A stretch of DNA of 13,359 nucleotides from Holosporales bacterium (GTDB lineage: Bacteria > Pseudomonadota > Alphaproteobacteria > RUG11792): the NCBI GenBank assembly GCA_031275915.1, contig JAISOC010000057.1:1-13359 (forward strand). The letters run 5' to 3'. How positions within the stretch are numbered: position 1 is the stretch's first letter; each line of letters begins with the position of its first letter. Positions 1-7,887 of this stretch are shown piece after piece. The notes below the pieces were generated by a model. The model ran no database searches and was not told the origin of the DNA. It saw only the letters and a list, made by a program, of their open reading frames with translations. The position numbers and the translations under genes are program-made.

Positions 1-44
1 TACTTTTAGCGAACTTTATTCAATGTTATTGCTGAAAAAGACCA

Positions 45-365
45 TGAAAATAAAATATGAAACTGAGATTATCCGAGACAGTTTCAAATTCTGACACATC
101 TTTCGGAAAAAATTTTCCAGAAATTAACATACTTTTAATCTTTTTATGATAAGCTGAAGCTATGCTGACGCATAGATGAAGGGGTGAGCACGAGCCCCCA
201 AGGTGGCGGGCGGGGGCTAGGGATGGGAAAAAATAACACAAAAAGGTTAATTTTCCGTTAACAAGTGGGAACTTTTTTTCAAAAAAATTTTCCCAGAAAT
301 GTATTTTTTGCATAAAACTTGCGCATATTGTTACATGTTTCGCAAGGATTTCCATACTGTTGGGA
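45..365. repeat. Dispersed repeat with RNA-like hairpins, copy 1
   Basis: This segment is repeated at about 3445-3750. The core 121-267 aligns without gaps to 3510-3656, with 11 mismatches in 147 positions by hand count, mostly transitions; flanking similarity is patchier and the outer limits are approximate. Three hairpins lie in the core on the plus strand: CTATGC/GCATAG at 160-175 with a 4-nt loop, AGCCCCC/GGGGGCT at 193-218, and GTTAA/TTAAC at 246-262. A G-rich stretch follows the second stem. A minus-strand frame is open through the copy, but it has no ribosome site and resembles nothing I know. It could be a mobile intergenic element, a structured RNA, or both. Confidence 0.75.
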
Positions 366-711
366 TTGACAATCAAATTTAGAAGTTCTAATTGCCAAAC
401 CTTATCTTCTATAAACACTGTTAGAAGTAGCGTTAGCGAACGATAGTGAGCAAGCGTACACTCCTATATATATACCTTCTTTTCCCCTACAGTATATTTC
501 CTTTTTGGAACGAGAAAGAGAGAACCAGATTGTGAGGCACTTTGTCAAGGTGGAGAGCGTAGCGGACCTTGACAAAGGCTGGCCGAACAGTCGGTACAAT
601 GGAGTTCCTCCAAAAAGGAAGAGTACTGAAGGAACACAAGACCTTGTAGATAGAACTTATACATTTAGTTGTCAGTTCCCATACTGTTCCACATTAAATT
701 GAAGTTGAATG
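366..711. other. Intergenic region downstream of murC
   Basis: No gene is supported here. Two short frames, one on each strand, cover about 400-700, but they overlap each other and lack ribosome binding sites; the plus-strand one needs a TTG start. The region holds a perfect 12-bp inverted repeat (listed separately) and a smaller GTTCCT...AGGAAC pair near 604-635. murC transcription enters from the right, and I see no hairpin followed by a T-run to end it. Confidence 0.5.
540..577. repeat. Perfect 12-bp inverted repeat
   Basis: CTTTGTCAAGGT (540-551) and ACCTTGACAAAG (566-577) are exact reverse complements separated by 14 nt. No T-run follows on either strand, so it is not a typical intrinsic terminator. 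It lies about 135 bp beyond the murC stop. It may be an mRNA 3'-end stabilising hairpin, a protein-binding site or the remnant of a mobile element; the sequence does not decide. Confidence 0.7.
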
Positions 712-2142
712 CTATTCGCCGATTTTATTCACTATTGAGTGAGCCCATTTGCTAATGCTTCCTGCTCCGGCAAACAATAAAAAATCTCCAGTGGAGAGTT
801 TTCCGCTCTCTATTAGATTTACGATCAAATCTTCAAGCTCTTTTTCGTTATTTATAAAAAATGTGTTTTCAATTGCAGAGAGAGCAATAAAAAGATCATC
901 CGATGTTAGTAATCCAGAATCTGAGTCATCTGCCTTGTATACAGGAGTTATAATTCTCATATACGGTTTGGATAGGATTTTTACAAACTCATCAAATAAA
1001 TTATTTAATCTTGTAAATCTATGAGGTTGAAATATAACAGCAATCCTTTTTTCAGTAGCTTGATGTGCTGAATCCAAAACTGACTCCAGCTCAGTTGGAT
1101 GATGAGCATAATCATCAACGACTTTTACACCTCCCTTTATATTCCCGATGTATGTAAATCTTCTGTTGACTCCTGTAAAGCCAGCAAGCGCCATTTTAAC
1201 AATTTCAATATCTATATCTAATTCTTTGGACATAACAACTGCAGCCAGAGAATTTTCTATATTGTGATTCCCTAACATTGGGATTGAGATATCCCTAATA
1301 ATTTCCTCTTTCCCATTTCTTATAAGGATGTTAAATGTTGAACCTTGCGATGTTTTTTTAATATCTATTGCTCTATACATGGCTTCAGGGTCATCTATAG
1401 AGTATGTGACAATTCTTCTATCACTCACTCCAGATACAACTTCTTTAATATTTTGATCATCCACACACACGATACAACATCCATAGAATGGAGTATTTTT
1501 AATGAAATCTTTAAATGCATTTTTTAAATTCTCAAAGTCTCCATAGTAATTGATGTGTTCACAGTCTATGTTTGTTACAATTCCAATTGTTGGGAAAAAA
1601 TGCGTGAAACTACCATCAGATTCATCTGATTCAACAACAGCCCAATCTCCTTTCCCGAGTTTTGCGTTAGTATTGTATGAGTTTATAACACCTCCGTTTA
1701 CGATTGTTGGATAAAAAGAGGCCATTTCCAAAATTACTGCACATATGGCAGTAGTAGTGGTTTTGCCGTGCGATCCAGCAACCACAATTGATTTTTTAAA
1801 TCTAATGATTTGAGACAACATTTCTGCCCTGGTTATCACAGGTATTTTTAATTTTTTGGCATACAAGAGCTCAGGATTATCCTGCTTTATGGCAGAGGAA
1901 TAGACAACCACATCAGCTTCCCCAACGTTCTTTTCTTCATGACCATCAAAAACTTTTATCCCTAATTTCTCCAGGCGCTCGGTATTTGCTGAACGCGTTC
2001 TATCAGAACCCTTAACAATATATCCCATGGATAGCATAATCTCAGCTAATCCACTTACTCCTATCCCCCCAATTCCAACAAAATGTATAACCTTGTTGTA
2101 CCCAAATGTTTCAAACACAATTTCAACTCTATTTATTGGCAA
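712..2142 (-). CDS. murC: UDP-N-acetylmuramate--L-alanine ligase (MurC)
   Basis: Cytoplasmic Mur ligase that joins L-alanine to UDP-N-acetylmuramate using ATP, the first step of peptidoglycan stem-peptide assembly. The N-terminal UDP-binding motif HFVGIGGIGVSG is at residues 20-31 and the ATP loop GSHGKTTTT at 123-131. ESDESDGSF (171-179), NIDCEHINYYG (191-201), GNHNIENSLAA (291-301), RRFTYIG (327-333), DDYAHHPTE (343-351) and FQPHRFTR (371-378) are all in the family order. At 476 residues it is full length. The start is uncertain: the frame opens with TTG at 2142 just after an in-frame stop, and a GTG eight codons later is the alternative. It is unusual in lying away from other division and cell-wall (dcw) genes. 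Its presence implies that the organism makes peptidoglycan. Confidence 0.96.
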   Translation of the reverse strand: MPINRVEIVFETFGYNKVIHFVGIGGIGVSGLAEIMLSMGYIVKGSDRTRSANTERLEKLGIKVFDGHEEKNVGEADVVVYSSAIKQDNPELLYAKKLKIPVITRAEMLSQIIRFKKSIVVAGSHGKTTTTAICAVILEMASFYPTIVNGGVINSYNTNAKLGKGDWAVVESDESDGSFTHFFPTIGIVTNIDCEHINYYGDFENLKNAFKDFIKNTPFYGCCIVCVDDQNIKEVVSGVSDRRIVTYSIDDPEAMYRAIDIKKTSQGSTFNILIRNGKEEIIRDISIPMLGNHNIENSLAAVVMSKELDIDIEIVKMALAGFTGVNRRFTYIGNIKGGVKVVDDYAHHPTELESVLDSAHQATEKRIAVIFQPHRFTRLNNLFDEFVKILSKPYMRIITPVYKADDSDSGLLTSDDLFIALSAIENTFFINNEKELEDLIVNLIESGKLSTGDFLLFAGAGSISKWAHSIVNKIGE

Positions 2143-2170
2143 GACGCCACTGACTCATGTATTATACATG
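2136..2170. promoter_or_regulatory. Palindromic divergent promoter candidate, murC/psd
   Basis: CATGTAT-T-ATACATG (2156-2170) is a perfect 7-bp-arm palindrome between the divergent murC and psd genes. It contains TATTAT on the plus strand (2160-2165) and TATAAT on the minus strand (2166-2161), so it could be a shared -10 region. On the plus strand TTGGCA (2136-2141) lies 18 nt upstream as a fair -35, giving a predicted start near 2172 just before the first psd ATG. The minus-strand -35 is poor. A repressor operator is an alternative reading. Confidence 0.4.
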
Positions 2171-2187
2171 CCTAAATCAGAGAAACT

Positions 2188-3003
2188 ATGCATTTTATTC
2201 GAAGAGGTGGTGTCTCTGGTTGGAAGATGAAAGTAAAAAATTCATTGGTAGAATCCAAATTATATATGTTAGACTTTTTGGGTGTTCCACGTTTTTGGAC
2301 GCCATCAAGTATGCTTAAAAGTAATTTTTGTGTACACAATGACGGCATCAGGTTCATAGCAGCCACTGCTGCAGCCTCACTTGTGCTTATGATATTCTCC
2401 AGTACCCTGGCTTGTATTGGTATTTGTTTGACTCTCTTTTGTATTTTCTTTTTCAGGAGCCCGAAGAGAGTAGTGAACAGTGATGAAAATCTTATAGTTA
2501 GCCCGGCCGATGGTATTATATCAGCGATAACTTTAGAGGAACCACCTCAGGATCTAAACATAGGCTCTGATCAGCGGTATAAGGTGAGCATTTTCTTAAG
2601 TTTGCTCAATGTACATGTCAACAGGGTTCCTTTCTCTGGAACTGTGAAGCACATTTTGTACTATCCAGGTTCTTTTATAAACGCCTCCTTTGATAAATCC
2701 AGTGTTTTGAACGAAAGAAATACAATCGTAATTACGTTGCACAACAATCCAGAAAAAACAATGGCATTCACTCAGATAGCAGGAATGTTGGCGAGGAGAA
2801 TTATATGCGACCTTCATGAGGGGCAAGAAATCAAGAAGGGAACCATATTTGGGTTAATAAGATTCGGCAGTAGATGCGATGTTTGGCTCCCAACTGGAGC
2901 TATTCCCAAAGTCATACAAGGCCAAACGATGACAGCAGGGGAATCCGTTATATCGGACATTTCAGATAAAAGAAAAACTCCCCCCTCTGGGAAAGTGATA
3001 TGA
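2188..3003 (+). CDS. psd: Phosphatidylserine decarboxylase, short form
   Basis: Membrane-associated pyruvoyl enzyme that converts phosphatidylserine to phosphatidylethanolamine. In the 271-residue reading, a hydrophobic hairpin spans about 56-89 and is followed by FFRSPKR. The SPADG motif (105-109, D108) and NVHVNR (141-146, H143) supply the Asp and His expected for self-processing. FGSRCDVWLP (226-235) holds the Gly-Ser cleavage site, with S228 becoming the pyruvoyl group. The start is uncertain. ATG 2188 sits after a weak AGAGAA and fits the predicted promoter; in-frame ATGs at 2227, 2266 and 2311 also exist, and the last gives 230 residues, closest to usual family length. The usual partner pssA is not next to it. 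An ATG overlaps the stop as ATGA, opening a short G+C-rich frame of doubtful reality. Confidence 0.93.
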   Translation: MHFIRRGGVSGWKMKVKNSLVESKLYMLDFLGVPRFWTPSSMLKSNFCVHNDGIRFIAATAAASLVLMIFSSTLACIGICLTLFCIFFFRSPKRVVNSDENLIVSPADGIISAITLEEPPQDLNIGSDQRYKVSIFLSLLNVHVNRVPFSGTVKHILYYPGSFINASFDKSSVLNERNTIVITLHNNPEKTMAFTQIAGMLARRIICDLHEGQEIKKGTIFGLIRFGSRCDVWLPTGAIPKVIQGQTMTAGESVISDISDKRKTPPSGKVI

Positions 3004-3096
3004 AAGAGGGCCGCCTCACCACGCGTCCCCGGAAAATGGAAACGGTCACGAGTGCAGCCCCTATCGGTAATCCAGAGGACTTCTATGTAAGAAACT

Positions 3097-3327
3097 CTAG
3101 ACTGTACCCTCTGCAGGCCAACAGGCATCTGCAGCCGGCCAACAGGCATCCGCTGCGGGCCAACAAGCATCAGCAGCAGGCCAGCACTTAGAAGCCGGCC
3201 AGCAGGCATCAGCCGCAGGCCAACAAGCTTCGGAAGTTGGCCAACAGCTACCAGCGTTGGCAGTGGGCCAACATACGCCCAGAGCCACCAATCCAGCAGC
3301 AACCACTCTCAAAACAGAAAATGCCAT
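3097..3327 (-). CDS. Putative secreted Cys-Trp-Pro heptapeptide-repeat protein
   Basis: Small 76-residue protein of unknown function. A perfect AGGAGG (3334-3339) lies 6 nt before the ATG, the clearest ribosome site in this part of the window, and a promoter candidate lies upstream. Residues 1-25 form a Sec-like signal with a possible cut after TANA. The rest is almost entirely repeats starting with CWP: CWPTSEA, CWPAADA, CWPASK, three more CWPAADA, then a CWPAEGTV tail, giving eight CWP motifs and eight cysteines. The four full CWPAADA units differ only at third codon positions, which supports this frame and selection on the peptide. The gene is markedly richer in G+C than its neighbours, suggesting transfer or local expansion. 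It runs convergent with psd. Envelope component, metal or disulfide-linked peptide, and toxin-like peptide all remain possible. Confidence 0.72.
   Translation of the reverse strand: MAFSVLRVVAAGLVALGVCWPTANAGSCWPTSEACWPAADACWPASKCWPAADACWPAADACWPAADACWPAEGTV
3100..3273 (-). repeat. Tandem 21-bp repeats encoding CWPAADA
   Basis: Eight units each begin with the codons for Cys-Trp-Pro. Most are 21 bp: 3124-3144, 3145-3165, 3166-3186, 3205-3225 and 3226-3246. One is 18 bp (3187-3204), the first is 27 bp (3247-3273), and the last runs into the gene's 3' end. Because the unit length is a multiple of three, other frames on both strands stay open and produce spurious long frames here. Confidence 0.85.
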
Positions 3328-3361
3328 AATGCACCTCCTAAAAAAACCACTCAGGATGAGG

Positions 3362-3390
3362 ATAATATGCTGACAACTCCGTTTCAACAA
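3362..3390 (-). promoter_or_regulatory. Promoter candidate for the CWP-repeat gene
   Basis: On the minus strand TTGTTG (3390-3385) and TATTAT (3367-3362) are separated by 17 nt. The -10 matches five of six consensus bases and the -35 only three. It predicts a leader of roughly 30 nt carrying the AGGAGG site. Confidence 0.4.
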
Positions 3391-3444
3391 CTTTAAATTT
3401 TATCCAGTTAGTTGAAAAATTAAAAAATTATCAACTGTTAATTG

Positions 3445-3750
3445 AAATATGAAACTGAGATGATCTAGGCAAGCTTCGAATTCTAATATATCTTTTCAAA
3501 AAAATCTCAAAATTAACGTACTTTTAATCTTTTTATGATAAGCTGAAGCTATGCTTAGGCATAGATGAGGGAGTGAGCACGAGCCCCCGAGGTGGTGGGC
3601 GGGGGTTAGGGATGGAAAAAAATAGCACAAAAAAGTTAATTTTCCGTTAACAAGTGAAGAAATTTTTGAATTTTTTTGGGATTTTGCTTTCAGAAAGCTT
3701 CCAAAAATGTATTTTTTTATACATTGCGCCAGGATTTTCCTGCTGTGCTT
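3445..3750. repeat. Dispersed repeat with RNA-like hairpins, copy 2
   Basis: Second copy of the element at about 45-365, with the best-conserved core at 3510-3656. The first stem CTATGC/GCATAG (3549-3564) is intact, and both nearby changes fall in its loop. In the second stem (3582-3607) one G-C pair becomes G-T, which would be a G-U wobble in plus-strand RNA but an A-C mismatch on the minus strand. The third stem is unchanged. On the minus strand that third hairpin is followed by TTTTTT, so it might also act as a weak terminator for truB, whose stop codon lies about 30 bp from the element. With the promoter at 3362-3390, this accounts for the gene-free stretch 3328-3778; the rest is A+T-rich sequence without visible signals. 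Confidence 0.75.
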
Positions 3751-3778
3751 TGTGTGAAATCGTAAAGATTTGTTTATT

Positions 3779-4504
3779 TCACTCGCTGACGCAACTATTT
3801 GCAGGGCTATTTTCCAACACAAATTCTGGAGTTTGGAGTATATCATCAATACAAAAGGATAGATTCTCCAGAAGCTCCATAGTCACTGCTTTGTGTATAC
3901 TAAACTGTCCATCCTGGATACGTCTTAGATTCTTGACATAAGCAACAGAACCGAGTTTGTTTGCTATATCTTCTGCAAGAGTTCTTATATAGGTTCCAGG
4001 GCTTACAGTTGCTTCAAAAACATACGAATTTACTGATGCTTGATTTAATAAATTCAGAGAAAAGATTGTGATAGGCCTTTCTTTAAGGTTTGGTTGACCT
4101 CCTGTTCTTGCTATTTCATATGCTTTTTTCCCATTTATTTTTACTGCTGAAAATCTATGAGGAATTTGCAAAATATTCCCTGTGAAATACTGAAGAACTG
4201 ATAATATTTCCTCTTTTGAAGGACAAAAATCTGAGGTTTCTATGATGTTTCCCGTGATATCTCCTGTTTCTCTTTTCTCTCCAAAAAACACTTCAAAAAT
4301 ATAAGTTTTTTGTTCAGATTTAATATACGGAATAAGTTTCGTAGCACTATTGAAGGCTATTGGAAGAACTCCTGTTGCAAATGGGTCTAAAGTTCCGAGG
4401 TGACCCACCTTCTTCGCTCCCACTTTCCTTCCTATGATCCTCGTTATGAACGCTGAAGATTTACCAACAGGTTTATCTAAAATTATTATTCCTGGTTGGT
4501 TCAT
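3779..4504 (-). CDS. truB: tRNA pseudouridine-55 synthase (TruB)
   Basis: Cytoplasmic enzyme that isomerises uridine 55 in the T-loop of tRNAs to pseudouridine. The N-terminus GIIILDKPVGKSS is typical, and the catalytic motif GHLGTLDPFATGVLPI holds the essential Asp at residue 40. The conserved RFSAVKINGKKAYEIAR segment and SPGTYIRTLAEDI are also present. Its 241 residues form a compact version ending soon after LRRIQDGQFS, so any longer C-terminal RNA-binding domain is missing or short. The ATG at 4504 is preceded by GGGAG nine nt upstream and lies inside the dnaE 3' end, overlapping it by 32 bp. The two are therefore probably co-transcribed. truB is more often found with rbfA or rpsO. Confidence 0.96.
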   Translation of the reverse strand: MNQPGIIILDKPVGKSSAFITRIIGRKVGAKKVGHLGTLDPFATGVLPIAFNSATKLIPYIKSEQKTYIFEVFFGEKRETGDITGNIIETSDFCPSKEEILSVLQYFTGNILQIPHRFSAVKINGKKAYEIARTGGQPNLKERPITIFSLNLLNQASVNSYVFEATVSPGTYIRTLAEDIANKLGSVAYVKNLRRIQDGQFSIHKAVTMELLENLSFCIDDILQTPEFVLENSPANSCVSE

Positions 4505-7500
4505 AAAATTTGACTCCCTTAATGTTTTGAAATTTTCTCCTAATTTCTATAGATATGTGTTTCTTGTATTTTGTATCTATCTCGGATTTTCTTGCGGAGT
4601 TTTTGTTATGAACAATGAACGATATTGGATTATCTCCTTCTTCTATGCTTTGTATGAGTTTGTCTAAAGTTTCTACATCTGCGTCTTTCGACAATTCCAG
4701 GTAAATTTTTTGTTTGTTTAAAATAGTTTCAATATCTTGAATGGTATTTGCTATTGTCCTTGTTGTTTCATTGATTTTCTTGATACTGACTTCAAGGATG
4801 AGGGTTCTTCCAGGAACAAGCATACCGGATGTTTGCTTAAACACATCTGGCATGACTGTTACCTCAAATGTGTTATCTTGGTCCGATATATTGATAAATG
4901 CATATTTTTGAGCGTTTTTGGAAAGTTTCTCTTTTTTGCTTATAAGTACTCCTGCAATTGTAATGCGTGCATTGGTGATTTTTGCAAAATCATTGCTTCT
5001 TGTGATACAAAACCTACCTAGAAATTGAGAATATACATCCATTGGGTGAGAACTCAGGTAGAATCCAATAGCACTTCTTTCCTTTTCTAATTTTTCCATC
5101 AGGGGCCATTCCTGGATGTTATCCATATCAACTTTATTAATACATACTTCCGTACTGAATAAAGATTTTTGAATGGTAGAGCTTGGTTCTGGTCTAGAAG
5201 AGAGTTTAGAGGAGTATGCAAGAACCTGTTTTCTATTACTATTAATGCAGTCAAAAGCTCCAGCCATAATGAGAGTTTCCATCTGTCTTTTATTCACAAA
5301 TTTTTTATCCATTCTGTTAAAAAAATCTTGTATATCTTTAAATTTGCCGTTTTTTTCTCTTTCTAATATGATTTCCTTGCTGGCTGTGATACTGCTTCCC
5401 TTCATAGCTCCGAGAGCATATCGTATGTATTCTCCTTCTTTTTTAAATTCTGCAAGAGATAAGTTTATATCTGGAGGCAGAATTTTAATGCCGTTGGCTC
5501 TTGCATCTTGCACATACATTGCTATTTTATCAGTGTTTGTAATATCAAGGTTTAATGTTGCCACATAGAATTCATGCATATAATTGGCCTTGAGGTATGC
5601 GGTTTGGTATGAAATCAGGGCATATGGAGCTGCGTGTGATCTGTTGAATCCATACCCAGCAAATTTTTCCATTTGAGAAAAAATGATTTTAGCTATTTCT
5701 TCATTGACTCCATTTTTCTTTGCTCCATCAACAAAGGTTTTCCTGTGTTGCATCATTTCTGAGGCTTTTTTCTTGCCCATAGCTCTGCGAAGAAGATCAG
5801 AGGCAGCGAGAGTATATCCTCCCATGACCTGGGCTATTTTCATGACCTGTTCTTGATATACCATAACCCCGTATGTGTTTGATAAAATTGACTCGAGGCA
5901 CGGATGCAGGTATGTCACATCCTCCTTCTTGTGTTTTCTTGCCAAATATTTTGGGATGTCATCCATAGGACCTGGTCTGTATAGAGAAATTAGAGCTATT
6001 AGGTCTTCTAATCTATCAGGCTTTAATTCTTGAATAACATCTCTCATGCCAATACTTTCGAGTTGGAATACCCCAATAACATTCACCTCCTGCAGGAGTT
6101 TGAATGTTTTTTCATCTTCAAGAGAGATTCTACAGATGTCTATACCTGCAAGATCTGAAGCCTGTTTCACGATTGTTAGAGTTTTAAGTCCTAAGAAGTC
6201 GAATTTAACTAATCCTGCTTTTTCAATGAATTTTAGATTGAATTGAGTAATGGCAATGTCAGATTCACCATCATTATATATTGGCACTACTTCATCTATT
6301 GGTTCACTGGAAATAACTACTCCTGCAGCGTGAACAGAAGCGTGTCTATACAGTCCTTCCAGTTGTAATCCTGTTTGTATCAAAAAGTTTACAGATTCAT
6401 CTTCCTTCATCATATTTGGTAGCGTTGGTTCTATCTCCAAAGCTTTTTCAAGATCAACAGGATAAGAGGGATTAACTGGGATGAGTTTGCATATTCTATC
6501 CACTTTCAAAAATGGCATTTGTATAACCCTTCCAACGTCACGTAACACTACTCTTGCTTGCAAGGTCCCAAGAGCTATGATGTGAGCTACCTTATCCTTC
6601 CCGTATTTTTCCTTTACATATTCAATGACTTCATCTCTTCTATCTTGACAAAAATCGATATCGAAATCAGGCATAGATACTCTATCTGGGTTTAAAAATC
6701 TCTCGAAAATGAGAGAATATTTAATTGGATCCAGGTCAGTTATGCATAGGGACCAGCCAACAACAGATCCAGCTCCGGATCCTCTGCCCGGCCCCACAGG
6801 TATTTCGTTGTTCCTTGCCCACTGTACAAAATCAGAAACTATGAGGAAATATCCGCAAAATCCCATGTTTTTAATAACTTCATATTCATATTCCAGACGT
6901 TCCGTGTATTCTTTTTCAATTTCTTCTCTTTTTTTTGCATGATTTTCCTCATAGAGCATCACTTCTGCATCTATTCTTCTTTGTAATCCTTCTTGAGCAT
7001 GCTTCTTTAGAATTTCTTCTTCTGAGCGATTAGTGCCATCGTTGAAACGAGGAAGCATTGGAGCTCTTGGTTCTGGCATAAAGCTACATCTTTTGGCTAT
7101 AACAGAGGTGTTAATTACGGCTTCTGGAATATCTTTGAAAAGAGAAAACATCTCTTCAGTAGTTTTTACGTAGCAATGCGCGGATACCTTTCTTCTATCA
7201 GTTTGAGATACGTATGTTCCTTCAGAAATACACATTAAAATATCTTGGGTAGCATGCATGTCTTTTGTTAGAAAAAAGACTTCATTCGTGGCTACAAGAG
7301 GAACGTTATTATCCATGGCATACTTAACGAAAAAATCTTCTGTTCTATTTTCTTCTTCAACAAAGGTTCTGGATATTTCTATGTATAGATTGTCTTTGAA
7401 TATAGAATGTAAATCATTCAGAAACTCTACTGCTATTGTTTGAAGATTTTGCAGATACAACATTCCAGCAGGGCCTTTGTATCCTCCACTCAATACTATT

Positions 7501-7877
7501 ACTCCCTCATTGTAAGTTTTTAAATTCTCAAAAGTGACCGGATGATGATTATAGAAACAAGTCATTAATTTGAGAATATTTTGATATCCAGTTTTGTTTT
7601 TAGCAATAACCACTATGGGAGCGTATACGTCCTTGTATTGCATATCAATTTGGCAACCTACAATTGGTTGAATGCCGTTGCTAGAGCACTGAATTGAAAA
7701 ATCTAAAACCCCAAACATATTATTGGTATCAGTTATGGCACACGCAGGGATCTCCCTCTCTTTGCACAGGGAAGTTAGATGACTAATCTTAACTGCTCCT
7801 TCGCAGATAGAATACGCAGTGTGTAATCTTAGATGTATGAATGAGGAATCTATTGGCATTTCTCGAAAGATACCCAT
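4473..7877 (-). CDS. dnaE: DNA polymerase III alpha subunit (DnaE)
   Basis: Catalytic subunit of the replicative polymerase. At 1134 residues it is full length for the DnaE1 class. The PHP domain opens with FIHLRLHTAYS (13-23). The polymerase core has GRGSGAGS (364-371), PDFDIDF (403-409) with metal ligands D404 and D406, and KFDFLGL (558-564) with the third Asp at 560. The segments GVMVYQEQVMKIAQ (670-683) and GYGFNRSHAAPYALISYQTA (741-760) follow. QKSLF at 903-907 resembles a beta-clamp binding motif, and an OB-fold lies around 970-1030. ATG 7877 gives the longest form; ATG 7859 (starting MPIDSS) is equally plausible, and neither has a good ribosome site. It lies 49 bp after nuoH on the same strand and overlaps truB at its end. 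Confidence 0.97.
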   Translation of the reverse strand: MGIFREMPIDSSFIHLRLHTAYSICEGAVKISHLTSLCKEREIPACAITDTNNMFGVLDFSIQCSSNGIQPIVGCQIDMQYKDVYAPIVVIAKNKTGYQNILKLMTCFYNHHPVTFENLKTYNEGVIVLSGGYKGPAGMLYLQNLQTIAVEFLNDLHSIFKDNLYIEISRTFVEEENRTEDFFVKYAMDNNVPLVATNEVFFLTKDMHATQDILMCISEGTYVSQTDRRKVSAHCYVKTTEEMFSLFKDIPEAVINTSVIAKRCSFMPEPRAPMLPRFNDGTNRSEEEILKKHAQEGLQRRIDAEVMLYEENHAKKREEIEKEYTERLEYEYEVIKNMGFCGYFLIVSDFVQWARNNEIPVGPGRGSGAGSVVGWSLCITDLDPIKYSLIFERFLNPDRVSMPDFDIDFCQDRRDEVIEYVKEKYGKDKVAHIIALGTLQARVVLRDVGRVIQMPFLKVDRICKLIPVNPSYPVDLEKALEIEPTLPNMMKEDESVNFLIQTGLQLEGLYRHASVHAAGVVISSEPIDEVVPIYNDGESDIAITQFNLKFIEKAGLVKFDFLGLKTLTIVKQASDLAGIDICRISLEDEKTFKLLQEVNVIGVFQLESIGMRDVIQELKPDRLEDLIALISLYRPGPMDDIPKYLARKHKKEDVTYLHPCLESILSNTYGVMVYQEQVMKIAQVMGGYTLAASDLLRRAMGKKKASEMMQHRKTFVDGAKKNGVNEEIAKIIFSQMEKFAGYGFNRSHAAPYALISYQTAYLKANYMHEFYVATLNLDITNTDKIAMYVQDARANGIKILPPDINLSLAEFKKEGEYIRYALGAMKGSSITASKEIILEREKNGKFKDIQDFFNRMDKKFVNKRQMETLIMAGAFDCINSNRKQVLAYSSKLSSRPEPSSTIQKSLFSTEVCINKVDMDNIQEWPLMEKLEKERSAIGFYLSSHPMDVYSQFLGRFCITRSNDFAKITNARITIAGVLISKKEKLSKNAQKYAFINISDQDNTFEVTVMPDVFKQTSGMLVPGRTLILEVSIKKINETTRTIANTIQDIETILNKQKIYLELSKDADVETLDKLIQSIEEGDNPISFIVHNKNSARKSEIDTKYKKHISIEIRRKFQNIKGVKFYEPTRNNNFR

Positions 7878-7887
7878 TGTATTAGGT

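Noticed and set aside
246..275. GTTAA/TTAAC hairpin in the repeats as a strong terminator
   Set aside because: The stem is only five A+T-rich pairs; a T-run follows only on the minus strand, so at most it is a weak terminator.
26..418. Minus-strand 130-codon frame across repeat copy 1
   Set aside because: Similar in sequence to the frame over copy 2, but the similarity is limited to the repeat, neither has a Shine-Dalgarno site, and the stem changes favour a plus-strand RNA or repeat.
402..702. Overlapping 65-codon frames on both strands near the 12-bp inverted repeat
   Set aside because: The plus-strand one needs TTG, neither has a ribosome site, and neither matches a family I know.
3000..3191. 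Plus-strand 63-codon frame overlapping the psd stop
   Set aside because: The ATGA overlap is suggestive, but the product resembles nothing known and half of it is antisense to the better supported CWP-repeat gene. Kept only as a finding.
2814..3302. Long minus-strand open frame through the 21-bp repeats and antisense to psd
   Set aside because: It exists because repeats of a multiple of three keep several frames open. It overlaps a well-supported psd, has no ribosome site, and differs in frame from the one whose variation is purely at third codon positions.
3496..3849. Minus-strand frame over repeat copy 2 running into truB
   Set aside because: Overlaps the true truB 3' end in another frame, with no start signal.
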